Part shown: positions 43,993 through 51,850 of the stretch, in pieces | Position numbering within the stretch: position 1 is the first letter of the stretch | How the letters are laid out: each line of letters starts with the position of its first letter | Assembly: GCA_017525525.1 (NCBI GenBank) | Contig: JAFXSQ010000004.1 | Span: 1-59,555 of the forward strand | Origin: Lachnospiraceae bacterium | GTDB lineage: Bacteria > Bacillota > Clostridia > Lachnospirales > Lachnospiraceae | Direction of reading: 5' to 3' | Length of the DNA: 59,555 nt | Made by a program: the position numbers and the translations under genes | The notes under the pieces: generated by a model | Seen by the model: only the letters and a program-made list of their open reading frames with translations | Told to the model about the DNA's origin: nothing | Database searches by the model: none

Positions 43993-44011
43993 GTGCGAAA
44001 TAAAGTATAAT
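43983..44011 (+). promoter_or_regulatory. Possible promoter of argH
   Basis: TTTACT (43983-43988), a 17-base spacer and a perfect TATAAT (44006-44011); the -35 lies in the right arm of the preceding terminator. Confidence 0.5.
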
Positions 44012-44047
44012 TCGGTTTTGTATTATTATGAAAAAGAGGTGACTGAA

Positions 44048-45436
44048 ATGGCACAGCTCTGGGGCGGAAGATTCACAAAAGAGACGGAAAAAGAGGTATA
44101 TGATTTCAATGCGTCTATTTCGTTCGACAAGAGGTTTTTAAAGCAGGATATAAGGGGAAGCAAGGCGCATGTTACCATGCTTGCGGCTTCCGGGATTCTT
44201 TCGGATGAGGAAAGAGATAAGATAATAGAGGGACTTGACGGGATACTTGAGGATACGCTTGCCGGCAAGCTTGTTATAACGGAGGAGTATGAGGATGTCC
44301 ACAGCTTTGTGGAGTCTAATCTGATAGACAGGATAGGCGATGCGGGCAAGAAGCTTCATACAGGGCGTTCGAGGAACGATCAGGTTGCGCTTGACATGAG
44401 GCTTTATATACGCGATGAGATAGATGAATTAAAGGGGCTTGTAATCTCATACATGAAGGTGCTTCACAACCTGATGAAGGATAATCTGCATACCTATATG
44501 CCGGGCTTTACACATCTGCAGAAAGCGCAGCCGGTTACATTTGCGCATCATATAGGCGCTTATATGGAGATGGCAAAGAGAGACTGTGAAAGGCTTATAG
44601 GCATCAGAAAGCGCATGAATTACTGCCCTCTCGGAGCAGGAGCCTTGGCAGGAACGACTTACCCGTTAGACAGGGAGTTGACTGCGAGGCTGCTTGATTT
44701 TGAGGGGCCGACGCTCAACAGCATGGACTCCGTTGCGGACAGGGATTATGTGATAGAGCTTCTGAGCGCGCTCAATACGATAATGATGCACCTTTCCAGA
44801 TTCTCAGAGGAGATAATCATGTGGAACTCCAATGAGTATGGTTTTGTGGAGTTAGACGATGCCTACAGTACCGGCAGCTCGATTATGCCTCAGAAGAAGA
44901 ACCCTGACATAGCTGAGCTTGTGCGCGGCAAGACGGGAAGGGTGTACGGCGCTTATATTTCTCTGATTACAACCATGAAGGGCATACCTCTTGCGTATAA
45001 CAAGGATATGCAGGAGGATAAGGAGATGACCTTCGATGCCATAGATACTGTGAAGAGCTGCATAAAGCTTTTTGGCGACATGGTTGCGACCATGCGTATC
45101 AACCCGGCAAGGATGGAGGCCAGCGCTGCGGGCGGCTTTACTAATGCAACCGATGCAGCCGATTACCTTGTCAATCACGGAGTGCCCTTTAGGGATGCTC
45201 ACGGAATAGTGGGAAGACTGGTATTAAAGTGTATAGATAAGGGCATAAGCATGAACGAGCTTTCGCTTGAGGAGTATAAAGCCGAGAGCGATGCATTTGA
45301 GGAGGATATCTACGAGGCCATAAGCATTAAGACCTGCGTGGAGAAGAGAAATACCATAGGGGCGCCCGGCCCTGAGGCAATGTCTAAGGTGTTAGACAAA
45401 AATGAGGAATACCTTAAGAATATAGTGGGAGAATAA
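44048..45436 (+). CDS. argH: Argininosuccinate lyase
   Basis: 462 aa from the ATG at 44048 (AGAGGTGA 6 bases upstream), the usual length. Final step of arginine synthesis, splitting argininosuccinate into arginine and fumarate. Starts MAQLWGGRFTKET; TGRSRNDQVALDMR, GFTHLQKAQPVTFAHH with the catalytic His, and GSSIMPQKKNPDIAEL with the catalytic Ser are the family signature. The homotetrameric fold is shared with FumC earlier in the window. No other arg gene is near. The next small gene begins 4 bases after the stop. Confidence 0.96.
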   Translation: MAQLWGGRFTKETEKEVYDFNASISFDKRFLKQDIRGSKAHVTMLAASGILSDEERDKIIEGLDGILEDTLAGKLVITEEYEDVHSFVESNLIDRIGDAGKKLHTGRSRNDQVALDMRLYIRDEIDELKGLVISYMKVLHNLMKDNLHTYMPGFTHLQKAQPVTFAHHIGAYMEMAKRDCERLIGIRKRMNYCPLGAGALAGTTYPLDRELTARLLDFEGPTLNSMDSVADRDYVIELLSALNTIMMHLSRFSEEIIMWNSNEYGFVELDDAYSTGSSIMPQKKNPDIAELVRGKTGRVYGAYISLITTMKGIPLAYNKDMQEDKEMTFDAIDTVKSCIKLFGDMVATMRINPARMEASAAGGFTNATDAADYLVNHGVPFRDAHGIVGRLVLKCIDKGISMNELSLEEYKAESDAFEEDIYEAISIKTCVEKRNTIGAPGPEAMSKVLDKNEEYLKNIVGE

Positions 45437-45440
45437 TACT

Positions 45441-45719
45441 ATGAACAAGACAACAAAGGCAAAGTACGATGTCGCTGAGCGCATGCTCAAGGGCAGGATA
45501 GATGTGGACGAGGTTGTGATGATGACCGGGCTTGACAAAAAGCTGGTAGAGGAGCTCAAAGAGAAGGTGGTTCCGCGCAACCCTGATGCAGAAGTATTGG
45601 AGAAGCTTGATACCGTGGACCTTGATATAGGACCTATCATCTACGATAACACACCGGCCGAGAGTCCGGGAATTGAGTCACTTGCGGTAGAGGATGATCC
45701 GAACGTACCGGAGGATTAA
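45441..45719 (+). CDS. Small acidic protein with a helix-turn-helix-like segment
   Basis: 92 aa. ERMLKGRIDVDEVVMMTGLDKKLVEELKE looks like the short HTH tail that ends many Lachnospiraceae PD-(D/E)XK or Rpn-type nucleases (DIEMISKYTGLS..EI), here as a free-standing protein. The rest is acidic and Pro-rich (NTPAESPGIESLAVEDDPNV) and probably disordered. GGGAG lies before the ATG. It is probably co-transcribed with argH, but it has no obvious link to arginine synthesis. Confidence 0.65.
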   Translation: MNKTTKAKYDVAERMLKGRIDVDEVVMMTGLDKKLVEELKEKVVPRNPDAEVLEKLDTVDLDIGPIIYDNTPAESPGIESLAVEDDPNVPED

Positions 45720-45725
45720 AAGCTT

Positions 45726-45890
45726 ATGCATATTATGAATACCGCGCTTCTTGCGGCAACAGGTGACAGTGGAAAGCCGCTTCTTATAGCCATATGTCTT
45801 ATAGCCTCCATAATTCTTATGGTGGTGCTTTTTGTGACCGGAAGACACGGCGGACATAACGGCGATGACGAGGATGAAGATGATGAATAG
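45726..45890 (+). CDS. Small single-TM protein (54 aa)
   Basis: Begins MHIMNTALLAATGDSGKPLL, then a TM helix (IAICLIASIILMVVLFV) and a polar, acidic end (GRHGGHNGDDEDEDDE). A TGD just before the membrane segment and the helix itself recall the tails of sortase-sorted proteins from this family of bacteria. The ribosome binding site is poor (AAAGCTT), so an alternative ATG at 45735 is possible. It fits tightly between two genes and overlaps the next start region. Confidence 0.5.
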   Translation: MHIMNTALLAATGDSGKPLLIAICLIASIILMVVLFVTGRHGGHNGDDEDEDDE

Positions 45891-46965
45891 AAGGAACGGT
45901 CCGAAGGTTTATATCATAGTTCCGGTTTTGGTTGTGATAGTTATTTTTGTGTATTACATTTTCGGCTTTAAGATCATGAGTACGATCCATGCCGATAAAA
46001 GCGCGCATGATATAGCGGAGCTGACACGGCTTGCGATTGCGCAGATAGATGCGGGCAAGGAGTCGGCGACCTTTTATGTGAGCGGAATAACCGAGGAACA
46101 AATCAGGAATATTAACGATTATATTGTAAGCATAAACGGAATGGTCGATCAATATACGGTAATGGAGAAGATGAACGGTGGCATGAGGATAATGCTGAAG
46201 TTTGAGATATCCGACAATTACTACGTGCTCGACAAATACCTGCATGACCGTGACATACCCGAAGACAGGCTCGAAGCAAAGAAGCTTTATGATAAGACGA
46301 CAGAGGTGTTAAAGCTTGTGGTCAGGACTTCAATGACCGATTATGAGAAGGAGCTTGCCATACATGATTATATTGTGTCGCATTGCGAGTACGGTTATGT
46401 GGATACCGCGAAGAAGTACGCCTACAGGGCTTATGGCGCGCTGGTAAATGAAAAGGCGGTTTGCAACGGCTATGCCGAGGCAATGGCCCTGTTGCTTTCA
46501 TGTGCAGGCGTTGAAAACAGGATAATCAACGGTTACGCCGATGATGAACCGCATGCCTGGAATTTAGTGTACATTGAGGGACGCTGGTATCAGGTGGATT
46601 CAACATGGGATGATCCGCTTCCAGACAGAGGGGCTTTCGCAGGACATATGTACTTCAACGTGACTGACGAAATAATGGATGAAAGGCATGATTGGGACAA
46701 GAATGAGTATGTCGAGTGCAAGGACACTGTTGACAACTATTACGAAAAGGGCCATCTTGTGGTTACCCATCCGAGCTTCGAGGGTGTGGTGCAGATGGGG
46801 CTTACACGTAACATCAAAGCGCCTGTCGAGGTTGTGGTCACTGATTACAGCGAAAGCCTCTACGACCTGCAGTTTATCTACGAGATTAACGGAGTGAACA
46901 AGGTCAGCTTTACGAACGAACCCTACGGAAAGAACAACCTTATAACGATATATGTAAATCAATAG
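45880..46965 (+). CDS. Transglutaminase-like protein with N-terminal membrane anchor
   Basis: 361 aa from the ATG at 45880; earlier in-frame ATGs at 45865 and 45874 are possible, and GAGG ends 6 bases before 45880. One TM helix (VYIIVPVLVVIVIFVYYIFGF), then an external region. The transglutaminase-like core carries the triad: KAVCNGYAEAMALLL (Cys), DDEPHAWNLVYI (His) and YQVDSTWDDP (Asp). Such bacterial domains act as proteases or in envelope remodelling more often than as crosslinkers. It overlaps the small TM gene by 11 bases, so they are likely coupled. Confidence 0.85.
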   Translation: MMNRRNGPKVYIIVPVLVVIVIFVYYIFGFKIMSTIHADKSAHDIAELTRLAIAQIDAGKESATFYVSGITEEQIRNINDYIVSINGMVDQYTVMEKMNGGMRIMLKFEISDNYYVLDKYLHDRDIPEDRLEAKKLYDKTTEVLKLVVRTSMTDYEKELAIHDYIVSHCEYGYVDTAKKYAYRAYGALVNEKAVCNGYAEAMALLLSCAGVENRIINGYADDEPHAWNLVYIEGRWYQVDSTWDDPLPDRGAFAGHMYFNVTDEIMDERHDWDKNEYVECKDTVDNYYEKGHLVVTHPSFEGVVQMGLTRNIKAPVEVVVTDYSESLYDLQFIYEINGVNKVSFTNEPYGKNNLITIYVNQ

Positions 46966-46983
46966 TTAAGAGCTTAAGGCCCA

Positions 46984-47070
46984 GTGTCATTCTGAGCGAA
47001 GCGAAGAATCTTAATACACGATGAACTTGGAATACCGTGTCATTCAGAGAAAGCAGTCCGAAGAATCTTA
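46984..47070. repeat. Two module A copies in tandem (A5, A6)
   Basis: GTGTCATTCTGAGCGAAGCG then AAGAATCTTA (46984-47013), and a diverged copy GTGTCATTCAGAGAAAGCAG ... AAGAATCTTA (47037-47070), in the gap after the transglutaminase-like gene. Confidence 0.8.
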
Positions 47071-47089
47071 ATACGAAGAATATAATACT

Positions 47090-47545
47090 ATGAAAATATT
47101 TGAGATAACAGACAAAAAAGCATATTTGAACGAGCTCTTTGCCGGCGATAGGTTTGAGAGCTTCTACCTCTATGAACTCAGGTGTCGGTCTGACATGGAT
47201 TATTATGTAAGCGGGAAGCTTGCTGAGACGGAGGAGGCAGCCGATACATCGGGCTATGCGGTATGGGGAGAGGTAAGAAAGAAGCTCCTCACGGTAATAG
47301 GAACCGAGGATATCCCGAAGACCATGAAGCTTGTGCTCATGTTCAACCGCGACAACATCCTCCGCCTGATAGAGATGAACAATATTCCTCTGTCCCCCGA
47401 AAGTGTGGGCGGTCTGTTCATCAATATCAGTCTTGACCAAAACGGAATGACAGCGACAACAGGTACATCCATAAAGGAATTTACCATGGACAAGACCTTG
47501 GAGCACACCTGGGACAGCACGGTTGAGAAGTATTATACTGTTTGA
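47090..47545 (+). CDS. DUF5721-like protein
   Basis: 151 aa. The shape MKIFEITDKKAYLNELFAGD, then GLFINISLDQNGMTATTGTS and FTMDKTLEHTWDSTVEKYY agrees with my recollection of DUF5721, a family common in Lachnospiraceae and of unknown function. It has no signal peptide or TM helix, so it should be cytosolic. The ribosome site is poor (AATACGAAGAATATAATACT). It stands alone between repeats and a GNAT gene. Confidence 0.7.
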   Translation: MKIFEITDKKAYLNELFAGDRFESFYLYELRCRSDMDYYVSGKLAETEEAADTSGYAVWGEVRKKLLTVIGTEDIPKTMKLVLMFNRDNILRLIEMNNIPLSPESVGGLFINISLDQNGMTATTGTSIKEFTMDKTLEHTWDSTVEKYYTV

Positions 47546-47593
47546 GGGAATAGGGGAGCTGCACCGGGAAATTATAAATAAGGAGATAAGCCA

Positions 47594-48199
47594 ATGATTG
47601 AAAATAATACCGGAGTATCTCATTCCGGCAATACAGTGCCTTTACAGAGCGTGCTTGAAACAGAACGCCTTATCATGCGTCGCTGGGAAGACAGTGATGC
47701 AGAAGACATGTATAAATATGCTTGTGATCCGGATGTGGGTCCAATCGCGGGATGGCCCGCTCATCAGAGTATAGATGAGAGCAGGAATATAATAAAGAAT
47801 GTCCTTAATGGCAAGGAAGCTTATGCCATTTGCCTGAAGAAGGACGGAAAAGCGATTGGTACGATAGAGCTAAAGTTGAACGGCCATACGGACATGACGG
47901 ACAGGGATGATGAGTGCGAATTGGGATACTGGCTCGGAAAGCCTTTTTGGGGACAGGGCATCATGCCGGAGGCGGTAAAAGAGATGCTTCGTCATGCTTT
48001 TGAGGATTGCGGAATGCAGAAGGTTTGGTGTGGATATTATGAGGGAAATAACAAGTCGAAGCGGGTGCAGGAAAAGTGTGGTTTTAAGTACCAATGGACC
48101 ACGGAAGGTGTGGATGTGCCTCTGATGCATGAAAAAAGGACGGGGCATGTGAATCTGATGACGAAGGAAGACTGGGAACAGATAAATACATTTGGATAA
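47594..48199 (+). CDS. GNAT N-acetyltransferase (RimJ/RimL type)
   Basis: 201 aa; AAGGAG 7-8 bases upstream. LETERLIMRRWEDSDAEDMY is the typical start of the RimJ/RimL/Acetyltransf_3 group; CELGYWLGKPFWGQGIMPEA holds the acetyl-CoA motif (QG-G variant), and CGYYEGNNKSKRVQEKCGF the conserved C-end. Acts on the N-terminus of a protein or on a small amine; the substrate is unknown. A terminator follows. Confidence 0.9.
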   Translation: MIENNTGVSHSGNTVPLQSVLETERLIMRRWEDSDAEDMYKYACDPDVGPIAGWPAHQSIDESRNIIKNVLNGKEAYAICLKKDGKAIGTIELKLNGHTDMTDRDDECELGYWLGKPFWGQGIMPEAVKEMLRHAFEDCGMQKVWCGYYEGNNKSKRVQEKCGFKYQWTTEGVDVPLMHEKRTGHVNLMTKEDWEQINTFG

Positions 48200-48223
48200 A
48201 ATAATAAATGAAGCGCGCAAGAG

Positions 48224-48255
48224 AGAAGAACCGGAAGCCGGTTCTTCTTTTTTAA
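48224..48255 (+). terminator. Rho-independent terminator after the GNAT gene
   Basis: AGAAGAACCGG pairs perfectly with CCGGTTCTTCT around an AAG loop, then TTTTT. Right after it begins the TetR promoter region. Confidence 0.9.
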
Positions 48256-48271
48256 TCTGTGAAAATATGTC

Positions 48272-48299
48272 TTGACAAACAAACATATTTATATATAAT
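48272..48299 (+). promoter_or_regulatory. Promoter of the tetR-CPBP operon
   Basis: TTGACA (48272-48277), 16-base spacer, TATAAT (48294-48299). Consensus at both hexamers. Confidence 0.85.
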
Positions 48300-48303
48300 T
48301 ATC

Positions 48304-48313
48304 GTTATATAAC
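48304..48313. promoter_or_regulatory. Possible TetR operator
   Basis: Perfect palindrome GTTATATAAC 5 bases after the -10, followed by AAAAGTTAT, which repeats one half. Its place suits autoregulation by the TetR protein; inference only. Confidence 0.4.
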
Positions 48314-48349
48314 AAAAGTTATAAAAAACAGTATAATAGGAGGACGGAT

Positions 48350-48913
48350 ATGCCGCCGAGAGTGAAAGTGACAAAACAGATGGTTGCGGATGCCTCGTTT
48401 GAGGTTATCAGGGCAAGCGGGCATGAGAGCCTGAATGCCAGAGCGATTTCGGAATATCTCGGGTGCTCAACCCAGCCGGTACTTTACAGCTTCAAGACTG
48501 TTGATGAGATCAGGGAAGCTGCTTATGAGATTGCGGACAATTATCATACAGAGTTTATTATGCCTAAGGAGAAGGATGAGAACCCGATGCTGGCGCTGGG
48601 GCTTAACTATGTGAGGTTCGGGCAGGAGGAAAAGAACCTGTTTCGTTTTCTCTTCCAGACTGATAAGTTTGGCGGAAAGGATGTAGCGGTTCTTATGTCC
48701 GATCCCGGTTTGTCGGAGATAATGGGAATCATGACTGCAGCTCTTAAGGTAGATACAGAGCGGGCAAGGGAGATGTTCATGGCATTCTTCTGCGTGGCGC
48801 ATGGAATGGCGAGCCTGCTTGCAAATAATTCCATGGAATATGATGAAGCGCAGTGCAAGAAGATGCTTGAGAATGTATTCTACGGAATGATAGCGGTTAA
48901 GAAAGGGGTATAA
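48350..48913 (+). CDS. TetR-family transcriptional regulator
   Basis: 187 aa. AGGAGGA before the ATG. The N-terminal HTH is VTKQMVADASFEVIRASGHESLNARAISEYLGCSTQPVLYSF. The C-terminal ligand domain (GLNYVRFGQEEKNLFRFLF ... MFMAFFCVAHGMASLLANN) is of the TetR_C_33 style. Likely a repressor of its own operon; see the palindrome at the promoter. The CPBP protease gene starts 1 base after its stop, implying joint control. Confidence 0.88.
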   Translation: MPPRVKVTKQMVADASFEVIRASGHESLNARAISEYLGCSTQPVLYSFKTVDEIREAAYEIADNYHTEFIMPKEKDENPMLALGLNYVRFGQEEKNLFRFLFQTDKFGGKDVAVLMSDPGLSEIMGIMTAALKVDTERAREMFMAFFCVAHGMASLLANNSMEYDEAQCKKMLENVFYGMIAVKKGV

Positions 48914-48914
48914 T

Positions 48915-49625
48915 ATGCGTAAATTATATGAAACAAAGGAAATACTGTTCGCAGTGCTTTGGATTGTTGCATACTGCGTGATTTTAGGAACAATAAGGGG
49001 AAATCTAGGGATTGACAGTGTTGTCATGATGATTGCTTTGATTGTTTTTACGGCAGGAATAACAGCATTTGTAAAAGTGAATCATCTGGAAGAAAAATAC
49101 GGTCTTGCCGGATGGCCGAAGGATATGAAAAAGTATCTGTTCTTCATACCGATGTGGATTTTGGCTACGGGAAATATCTGGGGTGGATTTGCCACGGCAT
49201 ATGAGGGAGCTTCATTGGTGTTCGCAGTTGTTTCCATGATTCTTGTAGGCTTTGTGGAGGAGATGATTTTCAGGGGCTTTCTCTTCAGGGCGATGCTTGC
49301 AAACGGTAGGACAATTGTGGCAATCATAGTTTCGGCCCTGACCTTCGGAGTCGGTCATATAATCAATCTGTTTACAGGACAAGCGAGCTTAGAAACTTTA
49401 ATACAGATCGTGTTTGCCATAAGCTGGGGCTTTATATTTACAATGGTTTACTATAAGAGCGGCAGCATTATCCCGTGTATTATAGCTCATTCCGCAATCG
49501 ATGCTTTATCGGTATTCAGCGCGTATGATAATGATGAGCTTGTAGCTTGGATATATATCGGGGCTACGATTGTAGTTGCGATAGTTTACTGTTTATATCT
49601 GTCCAAGATAAAAAGTGAAGAATAA
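48915..49625 (+). CDS. CPBP-family intramembrane metalloprotease
   Basis: 236 aa with about eight TM helices. Family motifs: VEEMIFRGFLFRAML (EExxxR), FGVGHIINLFTG, and IIPCIIAHSAIDALS, giving the two Glu and His residues of the active site. CPBP (CAAX) proteases act in the membrane, for example in bacteriocin self-immunity or envelope control. It is encoded right after a TetR gene, so its level is probably switched by a small molecule. AAAGGGG lies 7 bases before the ATG. Confidence 0.9.
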   Translation: MRKLYETKEILFAVLWIVAYCVILGTIRGNLGIDSVVMMIALIVFTAGITAFVKVNHLEEKYGLAGWPKDMKKYLFFIPMWILATGNIWGGFATAYEGASLVFAVVSMILVGFVEEMIFRGFLFRAMLANGRTIVAIIVSALTFGVGHIINLFTGQASLETLIQIVFAISWGFIFTMVYYKSGSIIPCIIAHSAIDALSVFSAYDNDELVAWIYIGATIVVAIVYCLYLSKIKSEE

Positions 49626-49645
49626 ACTGTCGGACAGATATCAGG

Positions 49646-49673
49646 TTGACAATGCTTCTGAAAAGAGTATATT
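49646..49673 (+). promoter_or_regulatory. Promoter of queC
   Basis: TTGACA (49646-49651), 16-base spacer, TATATT (49668-49673). The leader downstream carries modules D, C and E. Confidence 0.7.
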
Positions 49674-49708
49674 TTATATGCATCGGCGAAAACATATATT
49701 ACGAGGGA

Positions 49709-49746
49709 GGTGCGATTATGACGAAGTCATAATTTTGCATCGCACC
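49709..49746 (+). repeat. Module D (copy D1) with a four-codon reading frame
   Basis: GGTGCGATTATGAC-GAA-GTCATAATTTTGCATCGCACC: outer GGTGCGAT/ATCGCACC and inner TATGAC/GTCATA stems. A GGGAGG precedes ATG-ACG-AAG-TCA-TAA, a possible mini-ORF (MTKS). Confidence 0.7.
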
Positions 49747-49753
49747 GACTTTC

Positions 49754-49792
49754 GTCATAAGGGGTACCGCGAAGCGGTGGATTCCTTATGAC
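49754..49792. repeat. Module C (copy C1), inverted core of module B
   Basis: GTCATAAGGGGTACCGC-GAA-GCGGTGGATTCCTTATGAC is the reverse complement of the central hairpin of module B, apart from the apical loop. Second copy at 51747-51785. Confidence 0.75.
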
Positions 49793-49796
49793 ATTA

Positions 49797-49847
49797 GACT
49801 GGGCAGGATTGCTTTAGCAATCGTGCCATTACATATTATACGAGGAG
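49797..49847 (+). repeat. Module E (copy E1) supplying the queC ribosome site
   Basis: GACTGGGCAGGATTGC-TTTA-GCAATCGTGCC hairpin and ATTACATATTATACGAGGAG; AGGAG sits about 11 bases before the queC ATG. Confidence 0.8.
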
Positions 49848-49857
49848 ATAAATAATT

Positions 49858-50517
49858 ATGAAGAATAAAAACGAAGCGGTAGTGGTATTCTCGGGTGGGC
49901 AGGATTCCACGACATGCCTGCTGTGGGCAAGGGAAAGATATGACACTGTATACGCAGTAAGCTTTGACTATGGGCAGAGGCATAAGCTCGAGCTTTCCTG
50001 CGCAAAAAAGATATGTGACAAGTTAGGCGTGCAGCAGACCATACTCGATATGAGCCTGCTCAATCAGCTTGCGCCTAATTCACTGACAAGAGCTGATATA
50101 GCGGTAGACGAGGAGAAGCCTGAGGGAACGCCTCCGAATTCCGTTGTGGACGGAAGAAATATGCTCTTTCTTACATTTGCGGCGGTATATGCAAAGCAGA
50201 AGGGGATAACGGATATTATAACCGGCGTGTCGCAGACGGATTTCTCGGGTTATCCCGATTGTAGGGATGTATTTATTAAATCACTTAATGCAACGCTTAA
50301 TTTGGCAATGGAGTATGAATTTGATATAATAACTCCGTTGATGTGGCTCGACAAGGAGGAAACCTGGGAGCTTGCCGACAGCCTTGGTGGCTTTGACATG
50401 GTAAGGTACGATACGCTTACCTGCTACAACGGTGTGCCGGCTGACGGCTGCGGACATTGCCCTGCTTGTATCCTGAGAGAGAAGGGACTTGAAGCGTACC
50501 TTAAAAGAAGGGGCTAA
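49858..50517 (+). CDS. queC: 7-cyano-7-deazaguanine synthase
   Basis: 219 aa, normal length. ATP-dependent conversion of 7-carboxy-7-deazaguanine to preQ0 for queuosine synthesis. [16 protein letters not shown] is the PP-loop, [10 protein letters not shown] and [14 protein letters not shown] are family motifs, and the end [16 protein letters not shown] binds zinc. No queD, queE or queF is seen in the window. A leader with modules D-C-E precedes it, and the ribosome site comes from module E. Confidence 0.95.
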   Translation: MKNKNEAVVVFSGGQDSTTCLLWARERYDTVYAVSFDYGQRHKLELSCAKKICDKLGVQQTILDMSLLNQLAPNSLTRADIAVDEEKPEGTPPNSVVDGRNMLFLTFAAVYAKQKGITDIITGVSQTDFSGYPDCRDVFIKSLNATLNLAMEYEFDIITPLMWLDKEETWELADSLGGFDMVRYDTLTCYNGVPADGCGHCPACILREKGLEAYLKRRG

Positions 50518-50525
50518 GACACCTT

Positions 50526-51476
50526 ATGAAGAAGCTTTTGTTCATAGTCAATCCCAATGCGGGGAAGACTGCGATCAAAAATGATATATTTGAGATTGTG
50601 CTTACCTTTCAAAGAGGCGGTTATGAAACGGTAATATATCCTACTACCGGTCCCGAGGATGCGGAGAGAAAGGTTATTGCCGAGGGCGCGGAATATGACC
50701 TTATTGTGTGTGCCGGAGGTGACGGTACCCTGAACAATACCGTCAACGGCTATATGCGCTTAGGAGAGAATAAACCGCCTATAGGCTATATTCCGGTAGG
50801 CACCACTAACGATTTTGCAAAGGGACTCTGCATACCCAATAAGCCGGTCGAGGCGGCCGAGCTTATAATGAACAGCGAGCCTGTGAAGATAGATGTCGGA
50901 AGCATGGGTGAAAAGGGCTTCGTGTATGTGGCGGCCTTCGGCGCATTTGCTGATATATCCTACAGTACCAGCCAGTCTATGAAGAAGGTGATGGGACACA
51001 CAGCCTATCTGATAGAAGGCATAAGGAACATCGCTAATTATAAGGCAATCTCTTTGAAGGCTCAGCTTGACGATATGCTGATCAGCGGCGATTACATCTT
51101 CGGCATGATTACGAATTCTTTTTCTGTGGGTGGTTTTAAGCTGAGAGGCGCAAAGCATGTCGTGTTAAATGACGGAAAGTTTGACTGTATCTTTGTAAAG
51201 TGGCCGAAGAATGCGGCTGAGGTTCAGAGGATAGTCAGCGCGGCCATGTCCAATGATTTTAACGACAATGAATTGTTTTTCATGACAAAGGCCGGTAAGA
51301 TAACGATAGAGAGCGAGCAGGAGATAGCCTGGGCTTTGGACGGTGAGAGCGGAGGAAGCTTTAAGAGCGTCGAGATTACGGATCACAAAAAAGCGCTTGA
51401 AATGATGATAGATATCAACGTAGCGAGAGGAATAGCCGAACGCACAGATGTACTATACGCGGAGGATGACAAATAA
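50526..51476 (+). CDS. Diacylglycerol kinase-like lipid kinase (DagK/YegS/BmrU group)
   Basis: 316 aa. LFIVNPNAGK, DLIVCAGGDGTLNNTVNGY (GGDGT nucleotide motif) and GYIPVGTTNDFAKGL are the DAGK catalytic-domain signature; the C-terminal beta domain has ITIESEQEIAWALDGE. It would phosphorylate diacylglycerol or a related lipid with ATP at the membrane. It follows queC by 8 bases; AGAAGGGG is the ribosome site. A module A remnant and the long module array come after it. Confidence 0.92.
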   Translation: MKKLLFIVNPNAGKTAIKNDIFEIVLTFQRGGYETVIYPTTGPEDAERKVIAEGAEYDLIVCAGGDGTLNNTVNGYMRLGENKPPIGYIPVGTTNDFAKGLCIPNKPVEAAELIMNSEPVKIDVGSMGEKGFVYVAAFGAFADISYSTSQSMKKVMGHTAYLIEGIRNIANYKAISLKAQLDDMLISGDYIFGMITNSFSVGGFKLRGAKHVVLNDGKFDCIFVKWPKNAAEVQRIVSAAMSNDFNDNELFFMTKAGKITIESEQEIAWALDGESGGSFKSVEITDHKKALEMMIDINVARGIAERTDVLYAEDDK

Positions 51477-51477
51477 A

Positions 51478-51510
51478 GTGTTATTTTGAGCGTAAGCGAA
51501 TAATCTTTTT
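51478..51510. repeat. Module A remnant (copy A7)
   Basis: GTGTTATTTTGAGCGTAAGCGAATAATCTTTTT, a diverged module A 1 base after the lipid-kinase stop. Confidence 0.6.
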
Positions 51511-51518
51511 TAGAGGGA

Positions 51519-51840
51519 GGTGCGATTATGACGAAGTCATAATTTTGCATCGCACCGACCGACTGGGCAGGATTGCTTTAGCAATCGTGCCATTACATAT
51601 TATACGAGGAGGTGCGATTATGACGAAGTCATAATTTTGCATCGCACCGACCGACTGGGCAGGATTGCTTTAGCAATCGTGCCATTACATATTATACGAG
51701 GAGGTGCGATTATGACGAAGTCATAATTTGCATCGCACCGACTTTCGTCATAAGGGGTACCGCGAAGCGGTGGATTCCTTATGACATTAGATTGGGCAGG
51801 ATTACGAAGTAATCATGCCATTACATATTATACGAGGAGG
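51519..51840 (+). repeat. Tandem hairpin array D2-E2-D3-E3-D4-C2-E4
   Basis: Order: D2 51519-51556, E2 51561-51612, D3 51611-51648, E3 51653-51704, D4 51703-51739 (one T shorter), C2 51747-51785, E4 51790-51840. The D+E unit repeats with an exact 92-base period (51519, 51611, 51703). Each E ends in AGGAGG, which precedes the MTKS mini-ORF of the next D; the last E gives the deoD ribosome site. E4 has a covarying stem (GATTAC/GTAATC for GATTGC/GCAATC). Confidence 0.85.
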
Positions 51841-51850
51841 ACTTGTAAAG

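Noticed and set aside
51519-51840. CRISPR array
   Set aside because: The repeating unit is 92 bases with no unique spacers, copies abut or overlap, and no cas gene is present.
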